Origin: Rhodococcus sp. HM1
GTDB lineage: Bacteria; Actinomycetota; Actinomycetes; Mycobacteriales; Mycobacteriaceae
DNA: 64,000 nucleotides
Direction of reading: 5' to 3'
Assembly: GCF_023218075.1 (NCBI RefSeq)
Contig: NZ_JALPTB010000005.1
Span: 1 to 64,000 of the forward strand
Shown piece after piece: positions 16,187-24,477 of this stretch; positions within the stretch are counted from its first letter, which is position 1; every line of letters begins with the position of its first letter. The notes under the pieces are model-generated. The model ran no database searches, was not told where the DNA came from, and saw only the letters and a program-made list of their open reading frames with translations. Both the position numbers and the translations under genes were made by a program.

Positions 16187-16536
16187 GCAACTCGCGTGGA
16201 CGTTCTTTCTACATGACAACGACCCGCCTCGGCCACTCGGACAGTCGTCCAACTTCATTGATGCACCCGGTGCCACCTGCGGCAACGTCCGGAACGAGGT
16301 CGTCGCGATCGGATATTTCCTGCGAATTCTCCAGTACCTACAAATTGCACGTAATTTTCCGAAGTCGGGAAAGTTATTCGTGACAAGCCGCGTCGACATC
16401 GAACAATCGGCCCGACGCCGAGGTGGCCCCCAGGCAAAATACCGACGCGAGTAATCGAAGGTCCGGAACCCGCCGACGAGGCCACCGGGATCCGGAAGAA
16501 CCGAACCCTCGGCAGCCTCGTCCAACGATCAACCGC
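16187..16536. other. Gene-poor, less GC-rich stretch
   Basis: About 350 bases with visibly lower GC than the surroundings (for example AATTGCACGTAATTTTCC around 16342-16360) and no convincing frame on either strand. A short interrupted inverted repeat, TTTCC and GGAAA separated by seven bases, lies at 16356-16372. I see no gene; it may hold regulatory sites for the small frames. Confidence 0.5.
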
Positions 16537-16989
16537 CTAGGACTGCGCGGCGCCTTCCGCCTGCGGCCCCATCGCCACTGCCGCCGCTTCGACGTTCATC
16601 CACGACACCTCCCACACGTGGTTGTCGAGGTCGCGGAACGCCCGGCCGTACATGAAATCGACGTCCATCTCCGCCGACCCCGGCGTGGTCCAGTCGGATC
16701 CACCCGCGGCGATCGCGGCGTCGACGAGGCGGTCGACGTCGGCGCGGCTGTCGGCGGAGACGGCGAGCAGCACCTCCCGGGCCTTGCCGGTGTCGCAGAT
16801 GTCGTCGTTGATGAAGTTCCGGAACCGCGGTTCCTCGAGGAACATGATGTAGGTCTGCTCGTTGATCTCCATGCACGCGGTGTTCGCGTCACAGAACATC
16901 TCGTTGAACGTGAACCCGAGAGTGTCGAAGAAGGCACGGGTCGCGGCGACGTCCTTGACGGGGAGGTTGGCGAAGAGCATGCGGGACAT
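16537..16989 (-). CDS. VOC-superfamily (glyoxalase/dioxygenase-like) protein
   Basis: 150 residues with the duplicated beta-alpha-beta-beta-beta pattern of the vicinal oxygen chelate fold: it starts MLFANLPVKDVAATRAFFDTLGF, has a Glu in CMEINEQTYIMFL and ends with FRDLDNHVWEVSWM. This one-domain type is widespread as proteins of unknown substrate. The gene stands alone: small ORFs lie downstream and the first pirin is divergent from it about 160 bases away. Function beyond the fold cannot be assigned. Confidence 0.82.
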   Translation of the reverse strand: MSRMLFANLPVKDVAATRAFFDTLGFTFNEMFCDANTACMEINEQTYIMFLEEPRFRNFINDDICDTGKAREVLLAVSADSRADVDRLVDAAIAAGGSDWTTPGSAEMDVDFMYGRAFRDLDNHVWEVSWMNVEAAAVAMGPQAEGAAQS

Positions 16990-17112
16990 GTGAGCTCCTG
17001 AGGTTCACGGCCGCGCTGGGGCCGGTCGGTGCGGTCACAGGGTTCGACTCGCCGGTGCGGAGAAACTCATCACGCAAGGCCCGGGAACATTCTGCCCACC
17101 GCCCGGGTTAGA

Positions 17113-17132
17113 GTAGTTGCACAGTCAATTAC
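17113..17132. promoter_or_regulatory. 20-bp palindrome before the first pirin gene
   Basis: GTAGTTG, six bases, CAATTAC: seven-base arms with one mismatch, ending 17 bases before the pirin ATG and next to its GGGAGGAG ribosome site. This is the size and position expected of a MarR/HxlR- or TetR-type operator; no regulator gene is adjacent. Confidence 0.5.
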
Positions 17133-17149
17133 TTCGGGAGGAGCCCGCA

Positions 17150-18115
17150 ATGCCTGCGGTCACCGTCGACAACATCCTGACCCTGCCCCGGATCGAGGCC
17201 GCGGCACCCGATCGTCCCGCGCGCCCGGTCCTCGGGGTACGTACCGCTCCCGTCGGCTTCGAGGGCGAGGGCTTCCCTGTCCGCCGCGCGTTCGCGGGGA
17301 TCGACCAGCGTTTCCTCGATCCGTTCATCCACATGGACCAGATGGGCGAGGTCGAGTACGCGCCGGGCGAGCCGAAAGGGACCCCTTGGCATCCGCACCG
17401 CGGCTTCGAAACCGTGACGTACATGATCGACGGCATCCTCGAGCACAAGGACTCGAACGGCGGTGGCGGCACGATCACCGGTGGTGACACCCAGTGGATG
17501 ACCGCCGGCGCCGGCATCCTGCACATCGAGGCGCCGCCCGAGCACGTGGTCGTGAGCGGTGGTTTGTTCCACGGCGTGCAGTTGTGGGTGAACCTGCCCC
17601 GCGACAACAAGATGGCCCAGCCCCGCTACCAGGACATCGCCGGCAGCAACGTCGCGCTCGCGTCGTCGCCCGACGGCGGCACGTTGATCCGCGTGGTCGC
17701 CGGTGAGATCGGTGGTGTGCACGGTCCGGGCGTCACTCACACCCCGATCGCACTCGCCCACCTCACGATCGCGCCCGGTGCCTCGGTGACGCTGCCGTGG
17801 AACCCCGGGTACAACGCGCTCGCCTACATCCTGGCCGGCGACGGCACCGTCGGTGCCGAGCAGGCGACGGTTCACACCGGCCAGACCGTGGTGTTCGGCC
17901 CGAAGGGCGACTCGATCACGCTGACCGCTTCCGCGACCCAGGATTCCCGCACCGATTCCCTCGAGGTGTTCCTCCTGGGAGGCAAGCCCATCCGCGAGCC
18001 GGTCGCGATGTACGGGCCGTTCGTCATGAACACGAAGGCCGAGATCATCCAGGCCTTCGAGGACTACCAGGCCGGTCGCCTCGGCTCGATCCCCGCCGAG
18101 CACGAGCAGCACTAG
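17150..18115 (+). CDS. Pirin family protein
   Basis: 321-residue bicupin. The pirin N-terminal core is clear: HMDQMGEVEYAPGEPKGTPWHPHRGFETVTYMIDG carries the metal-binding His residues, continued by AGAGILHIEAPPE; the C-terminal cupin follows (HLTIAPGASVTLPWNPGYNALAYILAG). Bacterial pirins include quercetinase-like and regulatory members (family knowledge). The ATG at 17150 is preferred because GGGAGGAG lies six bases upstream; an earlier in-frame start at 17117 would fall inside the palindrome. A second pirin follows 36 bases downstream. Confidence 0.9.
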   Translation: MPAVTVDNILTLPRIEAAAPDRPARPVLGVRTAPVGFEGEGFPVRRAFAGIDQRFLDPFIHMDQMGEVEYAPGEPKGTPWHPHRGFETVTYMIDGILEHKDSNGGGGTITGGDTQWMTAGAGILHIEAPPEHVVVSGGLFHGVQLWVNLPRDNKMAQPRYQDIAGSNVALASSPDGGTLIRVVAGEIGGVHGPGVTHTPIALAHLTIAPGASVTLPWNPGYNALAYILAGDGTVGAEQATVHTGQTVVFGPKGDSITLTASATQDSRTDSLEVFLLGGKPIREPVAMYGPFVMNTKAEIIQAFEDYQAGRLGSIPAEHEQH

Positions 18116-18151
18116 TAACTACGCTGAAGCTCGCACCCCGAGAGGAACACC

Positions 18152-18928
18152 ATGTCCCAGACCCCGCTGATCGACGTCCGGCGCGCAGCCGACCGGATGA
18201 AGACGAAGATCGACTGGCTGGATTCGAAACACTCCTTCTCGTTCGGCCATCACTACGATCCGGACAACACCCACCACGGTCTGCTCCTCGTCAACAACGA
18301 CGACATCGTCACGGCCGGAAAGGGTTTCGACACCCACCCGCATCGCGACATGGAGATCGTGACGTGGGTGCTGCGCGGCAGCCTGGTGCACCAGGATTCG
18401 ATCGGCCACTCCGGCGTCATCTATCCCGGCCTGGCCCAGCGGATGAGCGCCGGCACCGGGATCCTGCATTCGGAGAAGAACGACTCGTGGCGTCTCGACG
18501 GCGTCACCGGCACGCACGCCGCCGAACACGCGACACCCGTGCGGTTCGTCCAGATGTGGGTGATGCCCGACGAGGCCGGCGTCACCCCCGGCTACGAGCA
18601 GCTCGAGATCGACGACGAACTGATGCGCGGCGGTCTGGTGCCCGTCGCGTCCGGGATGGCGAAGGACCGCGACCACGCGGCGATCCGGATCCACAACAAG
18701 TACGCGGGCCTGTCGGTCGCGCGACTGCAGCCGGACAAGGCGGTGACCCTGCCCGAGGCGCCGTATCTGCACGTCTTCGTCGCCGAGGGCAGCGCCGAGC
18801 TCGAGGGTGTCGGTCCGCTCGCCGAGGGCGACGCGGTGCGGCTGACGAACTCCGGCGGGCAGCGTCTGAGCACCACCACCGGAGCCGAGGTCCTCGTCTG
18901 GGAGATGCACGCGACGATCGGTCGCTGA
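18152..18928 (+). CDS. Pirin family protein (YhhW-like)
   Basis: 258 residues. This is the shorter YhhW/quercetin-2,3-dioxygenase-like type: HSFSFGHHYDP, then the metal-binding THPHRDMEIVTWVLRGSLVHQDS and AGTGILHSEKND. It follows the first pirin after 36 bases with an AGAGG-type ribosome site and reads as the second gene of the same transcript. The two differ enough to be separate subfamilies rather than a recent duplication. Substrate unknown. Confidence 0.9.
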   Translation: MSQTPLIDVRRAADRMKTKIDWLDSKHSFSFGHHYDPDNTHHGLLLVNNDDIVTAGKGFDTHPHRDMEIVTWVLRGSLVHQDSIGHSGVIYPGLAQRMSAGTGILHSEKNDSWRLDGVTGTHAAEHATPVRFVQMWVMPDEAGVTPGYEQLEIDDELMRGGLVPVASGMAKDRDHAAIRIHNKYAGLSVARLQPDKAVTLPEAPYLHVFVAEGSAELEGVGPLAEGDAVRLTNSGGQRLSTTTGAEVLVWEMHATIGR

Positions 18929-18947
18929 GGGCCGCAACCCGGCCCTC
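18927..18947 (+). terminator. Hairpin terminator after the pirin pair
   Basis: GAGGGCC/GGCCCTC, seven pairs with a seven-base loop, starting within the pirin stop codon. No T tract. Confidence 0.45.
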
Positions 18948-18950
18948 CCC

Positions 18951-18980
18951 GCTCACCCGTGATAGAGAGAACGGGTGAGC
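18951..18980 (+). promoter_or_regulatory. Perfect inverted repeat covering the start of the thioesterase gene
   Basis: Ten-base arms GCTCACCCGT and ACGGGTGAGC flank ten bases (GATAGAGAGA). The GTG start (18975-18977) lies in the 3' arm and the purine-rich possible ribosome site lies in the loop. As RNA it would hide the start codon; as DNA it could be an operator. Confidence 0.5.
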
Positions 18981-19907
18981 ATCAGCACCCAGACCCTTCC
19001 GATCGACCGGCCCGTGACTGTCCTGGGCATCACGCGGGAAAGCTTCTCATCCGATCCCATGCGGATCGCCCAGACGCTCGGCCCGCGACTGCTCGATCAT
19101 CGCGGTGAAATCACGATCGGGTCGCTGGGTGTGTTCACCGACGTCGTGGTGGGTGCCCCGGCCGCCGCCGCGCTGCGGGATCGGGCGGGCGAGCCGGTCG
19201 GTACCGTCCTCGCACAGTTGAGTGTGTCGGCGGCGAACCCCTTCCCCGCCGGCGGCACGATCGTCGGGACCGGCCGGGCCCTGCACACCGACGACGCAAC
19301 GTCGCTGGCCGCGGCCGAGATCGTGGACGAATCGGGCAGTCTCGTCGCGCACGTCGTCGGCCGGGCCATGGCGGTCGGACGCGCAAGCATCGACGATCCG
19401 GAGACCCCGCCCACGGCAGTCGCACAGAGCATGCCGGAACCCGAGCCGTGGGACGGTCCGGAGTCCCTCGCCGGGCGGTCCGGGCTCGGCATCGTCGAGG
19501 GCATCGCCGACGGCACGATCGCCCGGGGACCGCTGGCCGTACTCCTCGGCCTCCGCGTGCAGCAATCCGAGCGCGGACGCGTCGACGCCCTCGTCACCCC
19601 GGCCGAGTGGATGGCCAACCGGTACGGCTCGATCCACGGCGGCGTGCTCGTGTCCATCGCCGACACGATCGCCGGACTCGCCGCGCAGACCCTTCCCGAA
19701 CAGGGCGGGCAGTACCGGATCCTCAACCTCGGTATCGACTATCTGCGCTCCCCCGACGCTCCGGGGCCCGACGTGCAGGCCCAGGCCGAGGTGGTCCGGG
19801 CCGGGCGTCGGATGGCCACGATCGAAGCGCGGCTGATCGGTGAGGACGGCACGGTGTTCTTCCGTGCCCACGCGAACGCTCAACTGTTCGCCGCAAGCTC
19901 CGACTGA
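18975..19907 (+). CDS. Tandem hotdog-fold (PaaI-like) thioesterase
   Basis: 310 residues with two hotdog units. The N-terminal one (about 20-130, IGSLGVFTDVVVGAPAAAAL and AQLSVSAANPFPAGGTIVGTGRALH) is divergent; the C-terminal one (about 175-300) has the PaaI-type NRYGSIHGGVLVSIADTIAG with the catalytic-region HGG and acidic residue, and NLGIDYLRSPDAPGPDVQAQAEVV. Such proteins hydrolyse acyl-CoA thioesters. The GTG start lies in the 3' arm of a perfect inverted repeat. The pirins upstream are separated by a hairpin, so it probably has its own control. Confidence 0.8.
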   Translation: MSISTQTLPIDRPVTVLGITRESFSSDPMRIAQTLGPRLLDHRGEITIGSLGVFTDVVVGAPAAAALRDRAGEPVGTVLAQLSVSAANPFPAGGTIVGTGRALHTDDATSLAAAEIVDESGSLVAHVVGRAMAVGRASIDDPETPPTAVAQSMPEPEPWDGPESLAGRSGLGIVEGIADGTIARGPLAVLLGLRVQQSERGRVDALVTPAEWMANRYGSIHGGVLVSIADTIAGLAAQTLPEQGGQYRILNLGIDYLRSPDAPGPDVQAQAEVVRAGRRMATIEARLIGEDGTVFFRAHANAQLFAASSD

Positions 19908-19998
19908 ACCCGCACACAGGAACCTCCCAGGAATCTCACGACCGGCGTCCAGGACCGCGCGCCACGATGGAGTCGAGATTTCGATATCGGGAGGAAGC

Positions 19999-21033
19999 GT
20001 GAACAAAGACGTGGAGCTCAGCCGCAAACGGGTGAGCCGCCGCCGGGCATTGGCGCTCGGCGGAACCATCAGCCTCGGCGGCCTGCTCGCGGTCGCGTGC
20101 GGCACCGACAACGGCAGCAGCACCGCGACGACCACGGCCGGCTCCGCGACGACGGACGCGACCGCGGCCGCCTCGGGCAGCATCGAGGAACAGCTCAGAG
20201 CGCTCCTCGACCAGGCCCCGAACTGCGTGATGACCAGCGAGGAGACGCAGGGTCCGTACTGGTTCGACGTCGACTCCATCCGCCGTGACATCCGGGAGGA
20301 CCGTCCCGGCCTGGAACTGCAGCTCGCGCTCCGCGTGCAGGACCTGCAGAACTGCAGCGCCGACGGCTCCGCGAGCGCGGTCGCGAACGCGGTCGTCGAG
20401 ATCTGGCACTGCGACGCCGGTGGCGGGTATTCGGGCTTCGAATCCGGGTCGATCGCAGCCAACCAGGGCGGCGGGCAGGGTCCGGGAGGCCCCGGCGGCA
20501 CACCGCCGCCCGGTGGACCGGGTGGTCCCGGCGGACCGGGCGGACCGGGTGGGATGGCTCCACCCGAGGGCATGGAGTTCCCGGAAGGCATGGAACCACC
20601 GGAAGGCATGACCCCACCGAACGGTGGACCCGGTGGCACGGAAGGTTCGGGAGAGACCTCGGACGGTTCGTACAGCGTCGGCGACCAGGAAGCCACGACG
20701 ACCGACGACGGCACCTATCTGCGGGGCGCCCAGGTGACCGATGCCGACGGCATCGCGTACTTCACGACCATCTTCCCGGGCTGGTACGTGGGGCGCACGG
20801 TGCACATTCATGTCAAGGTTCACATCGACAAGTCGACCGTGCTCACCACGCAGTTGTACTTCGACGATGCGCTCAACGACGAGATCTTCTCCACCGTCGA
20901 CCCGTACACCGACCACACCGGGCGCGACACCCGCAACGACAACGACAACATCTTCGACGAGTCCGGCATGACGACCGTGTCGCAGCAGCCGGACCGGATC
21001 CTCGCTGCCGTCAATCTCGGTATCGATACCTGA
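19999..21033 (+). CDS. Tat-exported lipoprotein, intradiol ring-cleavage dioxygenase-like
   Basis: 344 residues from the GTG at 19999 (GGGAGGAAG upstream). The N terminus has a twin-arginine stretch SRRRALALGG and a lipobox LLAVAC with Cys34, so it should be exported folded and anchored to the membrane. The intradiol dioxygenase iron site is visible: Tyr in QGPYWFDV, Tyr/His region EIWHCDAGGGYSGF, and TTIFPGWYVGRTVHIHVKVH with the Tyr and two His. Between the two halves sits a Gly/Pro-rich insertion with PEGM repeats (about residues 155-220). Exported members of this family exist, but their substrates are mostly unknown. It is convergent with the next gene. Confidence 0.85.
   Translation: MNKDVELSRKRVSRRRALALGGTISLGGLLAVACGTDNGSSTATTTAGSATTDATAAASGSIEEQLRALLDQAPNCVMTSEETQGPYWFDVDSIRRDIREDRPGLELQLALRVQDLQNCSADGSASAVANAVVEIWHCDAGGGYSGFESGSIAANQGGGQGPGGPGGTPPPGGPGGPGGPGGPGGMAPPEGMEFPEGMEPPEGMTPPNGGPGGTEGSGETSDGSYSVGDQEATTTDDGTYLRGAQVTDADGIAYFTTIFPGWYVGRTVHIHVKVHIDKSTVLTTQLYFDDALNDEIFSTVDPYTDHTGRDTRNDNDNIFDESGMTTVSQQPDRILAAVNLGIDT
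20465..20650 (+). repeat. Low-complexity Gly/Pro and PEGM-repeat coding segment
   Basis: Encodes a stretch of PGGPGG units followed by three near repeats of PEGM (PPEGMEF, PEGMEPP, PEGMTPP). It interrupts the dioxygenase domain between the WHCDAGGGYSGF region and the SYSVGDQEA segment and keeps the reading frame. Confidence 0.85.
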
Positions 21034-21040
21034 TTCGTCG

Positions 21041-21083
21041 GATCGCGCGGCGCGTCGGCAGTCAGGCGACGCGCCGCGCGATC
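21041..21083. terminator. Bidirectional terminator between convergent genes
   Basis: A perfect 17-pair GC-rich stem (21041-21057 with 21067-21083) and a nine-base loop in which the stop codon of the minus-strand hydrolase sits. The 3' arm uses the last codons of that hydrolase. Confidence 0.8.
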
Positions 21084-22249
21084 GACACCGCCTCGGCGCC
21101 GAGTCGCGGGAATCGCGCGTCGGAGATCGTCGTCGTGAGGTTGCTGCCGAGCCGGTTCGTGACGAATGCGACGGACAAACCGGTGTCGGGGTCCGCGAAC
21201 GCGCCCGACCCACCGAAACCGTAGTGCCCGACGGATCGTAAAGGCTGCTCCCGCAAGGCAACCCAGCCCGGGTGATAGCCGAGCCGCCAGTTCGGCCGGA
21301 TGCCGAGCACGTAGTCGCGACGACGCGTCTGCACCTCGACGATCTGTTCGATCGTGTCTTCCTTGAGAAGCCGAACCCCTTCGAGCGCACCGCCGTTCGC
21401 GAGCGCGCCGTACATGCGGGCGAGCGCGCGGGCACTGAACACACCGTTCCAGCCGGGCATCACGGCGTCGTGCGCCGACGGGCTGCGCATCAACTCGTCG
21501 AAGCCTTCTGCCATGCCCGCTTCCGCGATGCCCCGGATTCCCGGCATCCGCGACATCACCCTTGCGGTGGTGCTCCACGACGAGGGCAGCGGGTTCACCT
21601 TGGGGAACACCGGGGCCAGGCGGCGCCGTTCGCTCTGCGGAACCCGGAACCAGAATTCGCGCAGGCCCAGCGGTCCGGCGAGTTCCTGCTCCACCAGTTC
21701 CGGGAATGTCCGATTCGTGACGCGGCAGGCGATCTCCGCGACGAGGTTGCCGTAGGTGACCGCGTGATATCCGGGCCCGGACAGTCTGCGCCGGTCGGGT
21801 GGGGTGGCGGCGAGCGCCTTCGCGACGGCCTCCGAATCCAGCAGGTCGAGGGGTCCGGGCACGAGTCCGCGAACGCGGTGCAGCCCCGCACGGTGCGACA
21901 TCAGTTCGCGGATCGTGATCGTTTCCTTGCCGGCGGCACCGAACTCCGGCCAGTACGTGGCGACCGGGTCGTCGTATTTCACGAGGCCGCGTTCGGCGAG
22001 GCGGTGCAGCACCGTGCTGGCCACGCCCTTGCCGGTAGAGAAGGACAACGCAATCGTGTCGTGCGCCCACCGGCGGTCGCGGCTCGCCCACCCGGCCCAG
22101 ATGTCGAGGACCGGCTCCCCGTACAGATAGACGGCCAGGGCGCCACCGCCCTGCGGCCGTGTACGGAACATCCGGAAGAATCGATCGGCGACCTGCAGGA
22201 ATCGGGGATCGACGATCATCTCCGTCGACGGTACTGCATCCGCGGTCAT
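21062..22249 (-). CDS. Serine beta-lactamase-fold hydrolase/esterase (EstB-like)
   Basis: 395 residues of the class C beta-lactamase/DD-peptidase superfamily. The catalytic SxxK is in ALSFSTGKGVAS, the YxN tyrosine motif in YHAVTYGN, and a glycine-rich replacement of the KTG motif in HYGFGGSGAF. There is no signal peptide, so a cytoplasmic carboxylesterase is more likely than a peptidoglycan enzyme. The gene is convergent with the dioxygenase and divergent from the M13 peptidase. Substrate unknown. Confidence 0.88.
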   Translation of the reverse strand: MTADAVPSTEMIVDPRFLQVADRFFRMFRTRPQGGGALAVYLYGEPVLDIWAGWASRDRRWAHDTIALSFSTGKGVASTVLHRLAERGLVKYDDPVATYWPEFGAAGKETITIRELMSHRAGLHRVRGLVPGPLDLLDSEAVAKALAATPPDRRRLSGPGYHAVTYGNLVAEIACRVTNRTFPELVEQELAGPLGLREFWFRVPQSERRRLAPVFPKVNPLPSSWSTTARVMSRMPGIRGIAEAGMAEGFDELMRSPSAHDAVMPGWNGVFSARALARMYGALANGGALEGVRLLKEDTIEQIVEVQTRRRDYVLGIRPNWRLGYHPGWVALREQPLRSVGHYGFGGSGAFADPDTGLSVAFVTNRLGSNLTTTISDARFPRLGAEAVSIARRVA

Positions 22250-22403
22250 GGCCGTGCTCTCCAGATCCTGCTCGTGTCGATGGCCCGTCCACGATCGTAC
22301 GACCGGTATGCAACCGCCATCGGCGCCTTCGGTGCATCAACAGCCGCCGGTTGTGACAGCACCCGTCTGCACCGGTCCGCATTTCGGTGTAAGGATGAAG
22401 CTC

Positions 22404-24377
22404 ATGAGCATCGCCCAGCACTCGGAGGCACGGCACTCCGGCATCGACCTCAGCCACGTCGACGAGGGCACCCGCGCCCAGGACGACCTGTTCGAGCACG
22501 TCAACGGCCGTTGGCTCGCCACCCACGAGATCCCCGCCGATCGCGCGCTCGACGGCGCCTTCCGCACGCTCGCCGACAAGGCCGAGGTCGACGTGCGGAC
22601 GATCATCGAGGAGGCCGCCGCATCCGATGCCCCGGCCGGTACCGACGCCCGGAAGATCGGCGACCTGTTCACCAGCTTCATGGACACCGAGCGAATCGAG
22701 GCGCTGGGCCTCACCCCGATCGCCACCGAACTCGACGCGATCACCGGCGCGGCGGACCGGGCGGCCCTGGCCGCGGTCCTCGGACAGTTGCAGCGGGTCG
22801 GTGTGGGCGGCGCCGTCGGACACTACGTCGACACCGACTCGAAGAATTCCGAGCGCTATCTCATGCACGTCGCCCAGTCCGGCATCGGGCTGCCCGACGA
22901 GTCCTACTACCGCGAGGACCGCTACGCCGAGATCCGCGACGAATACGTCGCCCACATCGGCCGCATGTTCGCGCTCGCCGGTCTGGACCACGATCCGCAG
23001 CGGGTTCTCGCACTCGAGACGAAGCTCGCCGGCGGGCACTGGGACGTCGTCAAGCGCCGCGATGCCGACCTGACGTACAACCTGACCACGCTCGACGCGC
23101 TGCTCACCGAGCACGCCGGTTTCGACTGGTCCAGCTGGATCGCCGGCCTCGGTTCGACGCCCGCGCAGTGGGCCGAGATCGTGGTCCGGCAGCCGAGCTT
23201 CCTGGACGTGTTCACCCGGGTGTGGACCGAGGAGTCGCTCGACGACTGGAAGACCTGGGCGACCTGGAAGGTGCTGCGGGCCCGGGCCCCCTATCTCACC
23301 GAAGCGCTGGTGGACGAGAACTTCGCGTTCTCCGGACGCACCATGACCGGCGCGCAGGAGAACCGCGAACGCTGGAAGCGCGGCGTCTCGCTCGTGCAGG
23401 ATCTGCTCGGCGAGGCCGTCGGCAAGCTGTACGTCGAGCGGCACTTCCCGGCCGAGGCGAAGGCACGCATGCAGGTGCTCGTGGAGAACCTGCAGGAGGC
23501 GTACCGGCGCAGCATCACCGATCTCGAGTGGATGAGCCCCGAGACGCGGACCGCCGCACTGAAGAAGCTCGACAAGTTCACGCCCAAGATCGGCTACCCG
23601 GACGTCTGGCGCGACTATTCGGCCGTCACCATCGACCCCACCGATCTCGTCGGGAACTACCGCAGCGGTTACGCCGCCGAGTACGACCGGGATCTCGCGA
23701 AACTCGGTGGCCCGGTGGACCGCAACGAGTGGTTCATGACGCCGCAGACCGTCAACGCGTACTACAACCCAGGAATGAACGAGATCGTGTTCCCCGCCGC
23801 GATCCTGCAGCCGCCGTTCTTCGACCTGCACGCGGACGACGCCGCCAACTACGGCGGGATCGGCGCGGTCATCGGTCACGAGATCGGCCACGGCTTCGAC
23901 GATCAGGGCGCCAAGTACGACGGCGACGGCAACCTCGAGAACTGGTGGACCGATTCGGATCGTGAGGAATTCGGGAAGCGGACCGCCGCGTTGATCGCGC
24001 AGTACGACGAGTTCGAGCCGAAAGCCCTTCCGGGACAGCGGGTCAACGGCAGCTTCACGATCGGCGAGAACATCGGCGACCTGGGCGGTCTGTCGATCGC
24101 CTTGAAGGCCTACGAGATCGCGTTGGACGGCGAACCGGCGCCGATGATCGACGGACTGACCGGTCTCCAGCGGGTGTTCTTCGGGTGGGCCCAGGTGTGG
24201 CGCACCAAGGTTCGCAACGAGGAGGCGATCCGCCGGCTCGCCGTCGACCCGCACTCGCCGCCGGAATTCCGGTGCAACGGCGTGGTGCGGAACATCGACG
24301 CCTTCTACGAGGCGTTCGACGTGAATCCGGGAGACACGCTGTATCTGGAACCGGAAGCGCGCGTGAAGATCTGGTGA
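22404..24377 (+). CDS. M13 family zinc metallopeptidase (PepO/neprilysin-like)
   Basis: 657-residue zinc endopeptidase. The HEIGH zinc motif (residues 492-496, in IGHEIGHGFDDQGAKYD) and the third ligand Glu555 in GENIGDLGG define the M13 family, as does the substrate-binding NAYYNPGMNEIVFPA. The C-terminal CNGVVRN and final Trp are conserved. The N terminus (MSIAQHSEARHSGIDLSHVDEG) lacks a signal peptide or membrane anchor, so it should act in the cytoplasm on small peptides. ATG 22404 is chosen for the AAGGATG ribosome site; ATG 22395 is an alternative three codons upstream. Confidence 0.92.
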   Translation: MSIAQHSEARHSGIDLSHVDEGTRAQDDLFEHVNGRWLATHEIPADRALDGAFRTLADKAEVDVRTIIEEAAASDAPAGTDARKIGDLFTSFMDTERIEALGLTPIATELDAITGAADRAALAAVLGQLQRVGVGGAVGHYVDTDSKNSERYLMHVAQSGIGLPDESYYREDRYAEIRDEYVAHIGRMFALAGLDHDPQRVLALETKLAGGHWDVVKRRDADLTYNLTTLDALLTEHAGFDWSSWIAGLGSTPAQWAEIVVRQPSFLDVFTRVWTEESLDDWKTWATWKVLRARAPYLTEALVDENFAFSGRTMTGAQENRERWKRGVSLVQDLLGEAVGKLYVERHFPAEAKARMQVLVENLQEAYRRSITDLEWMSPETRTAALKKLDKFTPKIGYPDVWRDYSAVTIDPTDLVGNYRSGYAAEYDRDLAKLGGPVDRNEWFMTPQTVNAYYNPGMNEIVFPAAILQPPFFDLHADDAANYGGIGAVIGHEIGHGFDDQGAKYDGDGNLENWWTDSDREEFGKRTAALIAQYDEFEPKALPGQRVNGSFTIGENIGDLGGLSIALKAYEIALDGEPAPMIDGLTGLQRVFFGWAQVWRTKVRNEEAIRRLAVDPHSPPEFRCNGVVRNIDAFYEAFDVNPGDTLYLEPEARVKIW

Positions 24378-24384
24378 CATACGA

Positions 24385-24424
24385 ACGACGACCGCCCCTC
24401 CTGTTGTGGAGGGGCGGTCGTCGT
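24385..24424. terminator. Strong terminator between the M13 and M23 peptidase genes
   Basis: A perfect 17-pair stem (24385-24401 with 24408-24424) and a six-base loop, eight bases after the M13 stop and serving the convergent M23 gene as well. Confidence 0.85.
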
Positions 24425-24477
24425 CTGTCCGGTCCGTGGATTCGCATTACCGCGAACACGGGATCATGGTGCGACGC

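Noticed and set aside
16136-16525. A 129-codon minus-strand frame in the AT-richer stretch
   Set aside because: Composition and residue content do not look coding, there is no ribosome site, and it runs across the CRP-like site.
20820-24380. A 1186-codon open frame on the minus strand opposite the M13 peptidase
   Set aside because: Its sequence is low-complexity shadow of the plus-strand M13 gene and of the EstB-like gene in another frame; no family motifs. Long antisense frames are common in high-GC DNA.
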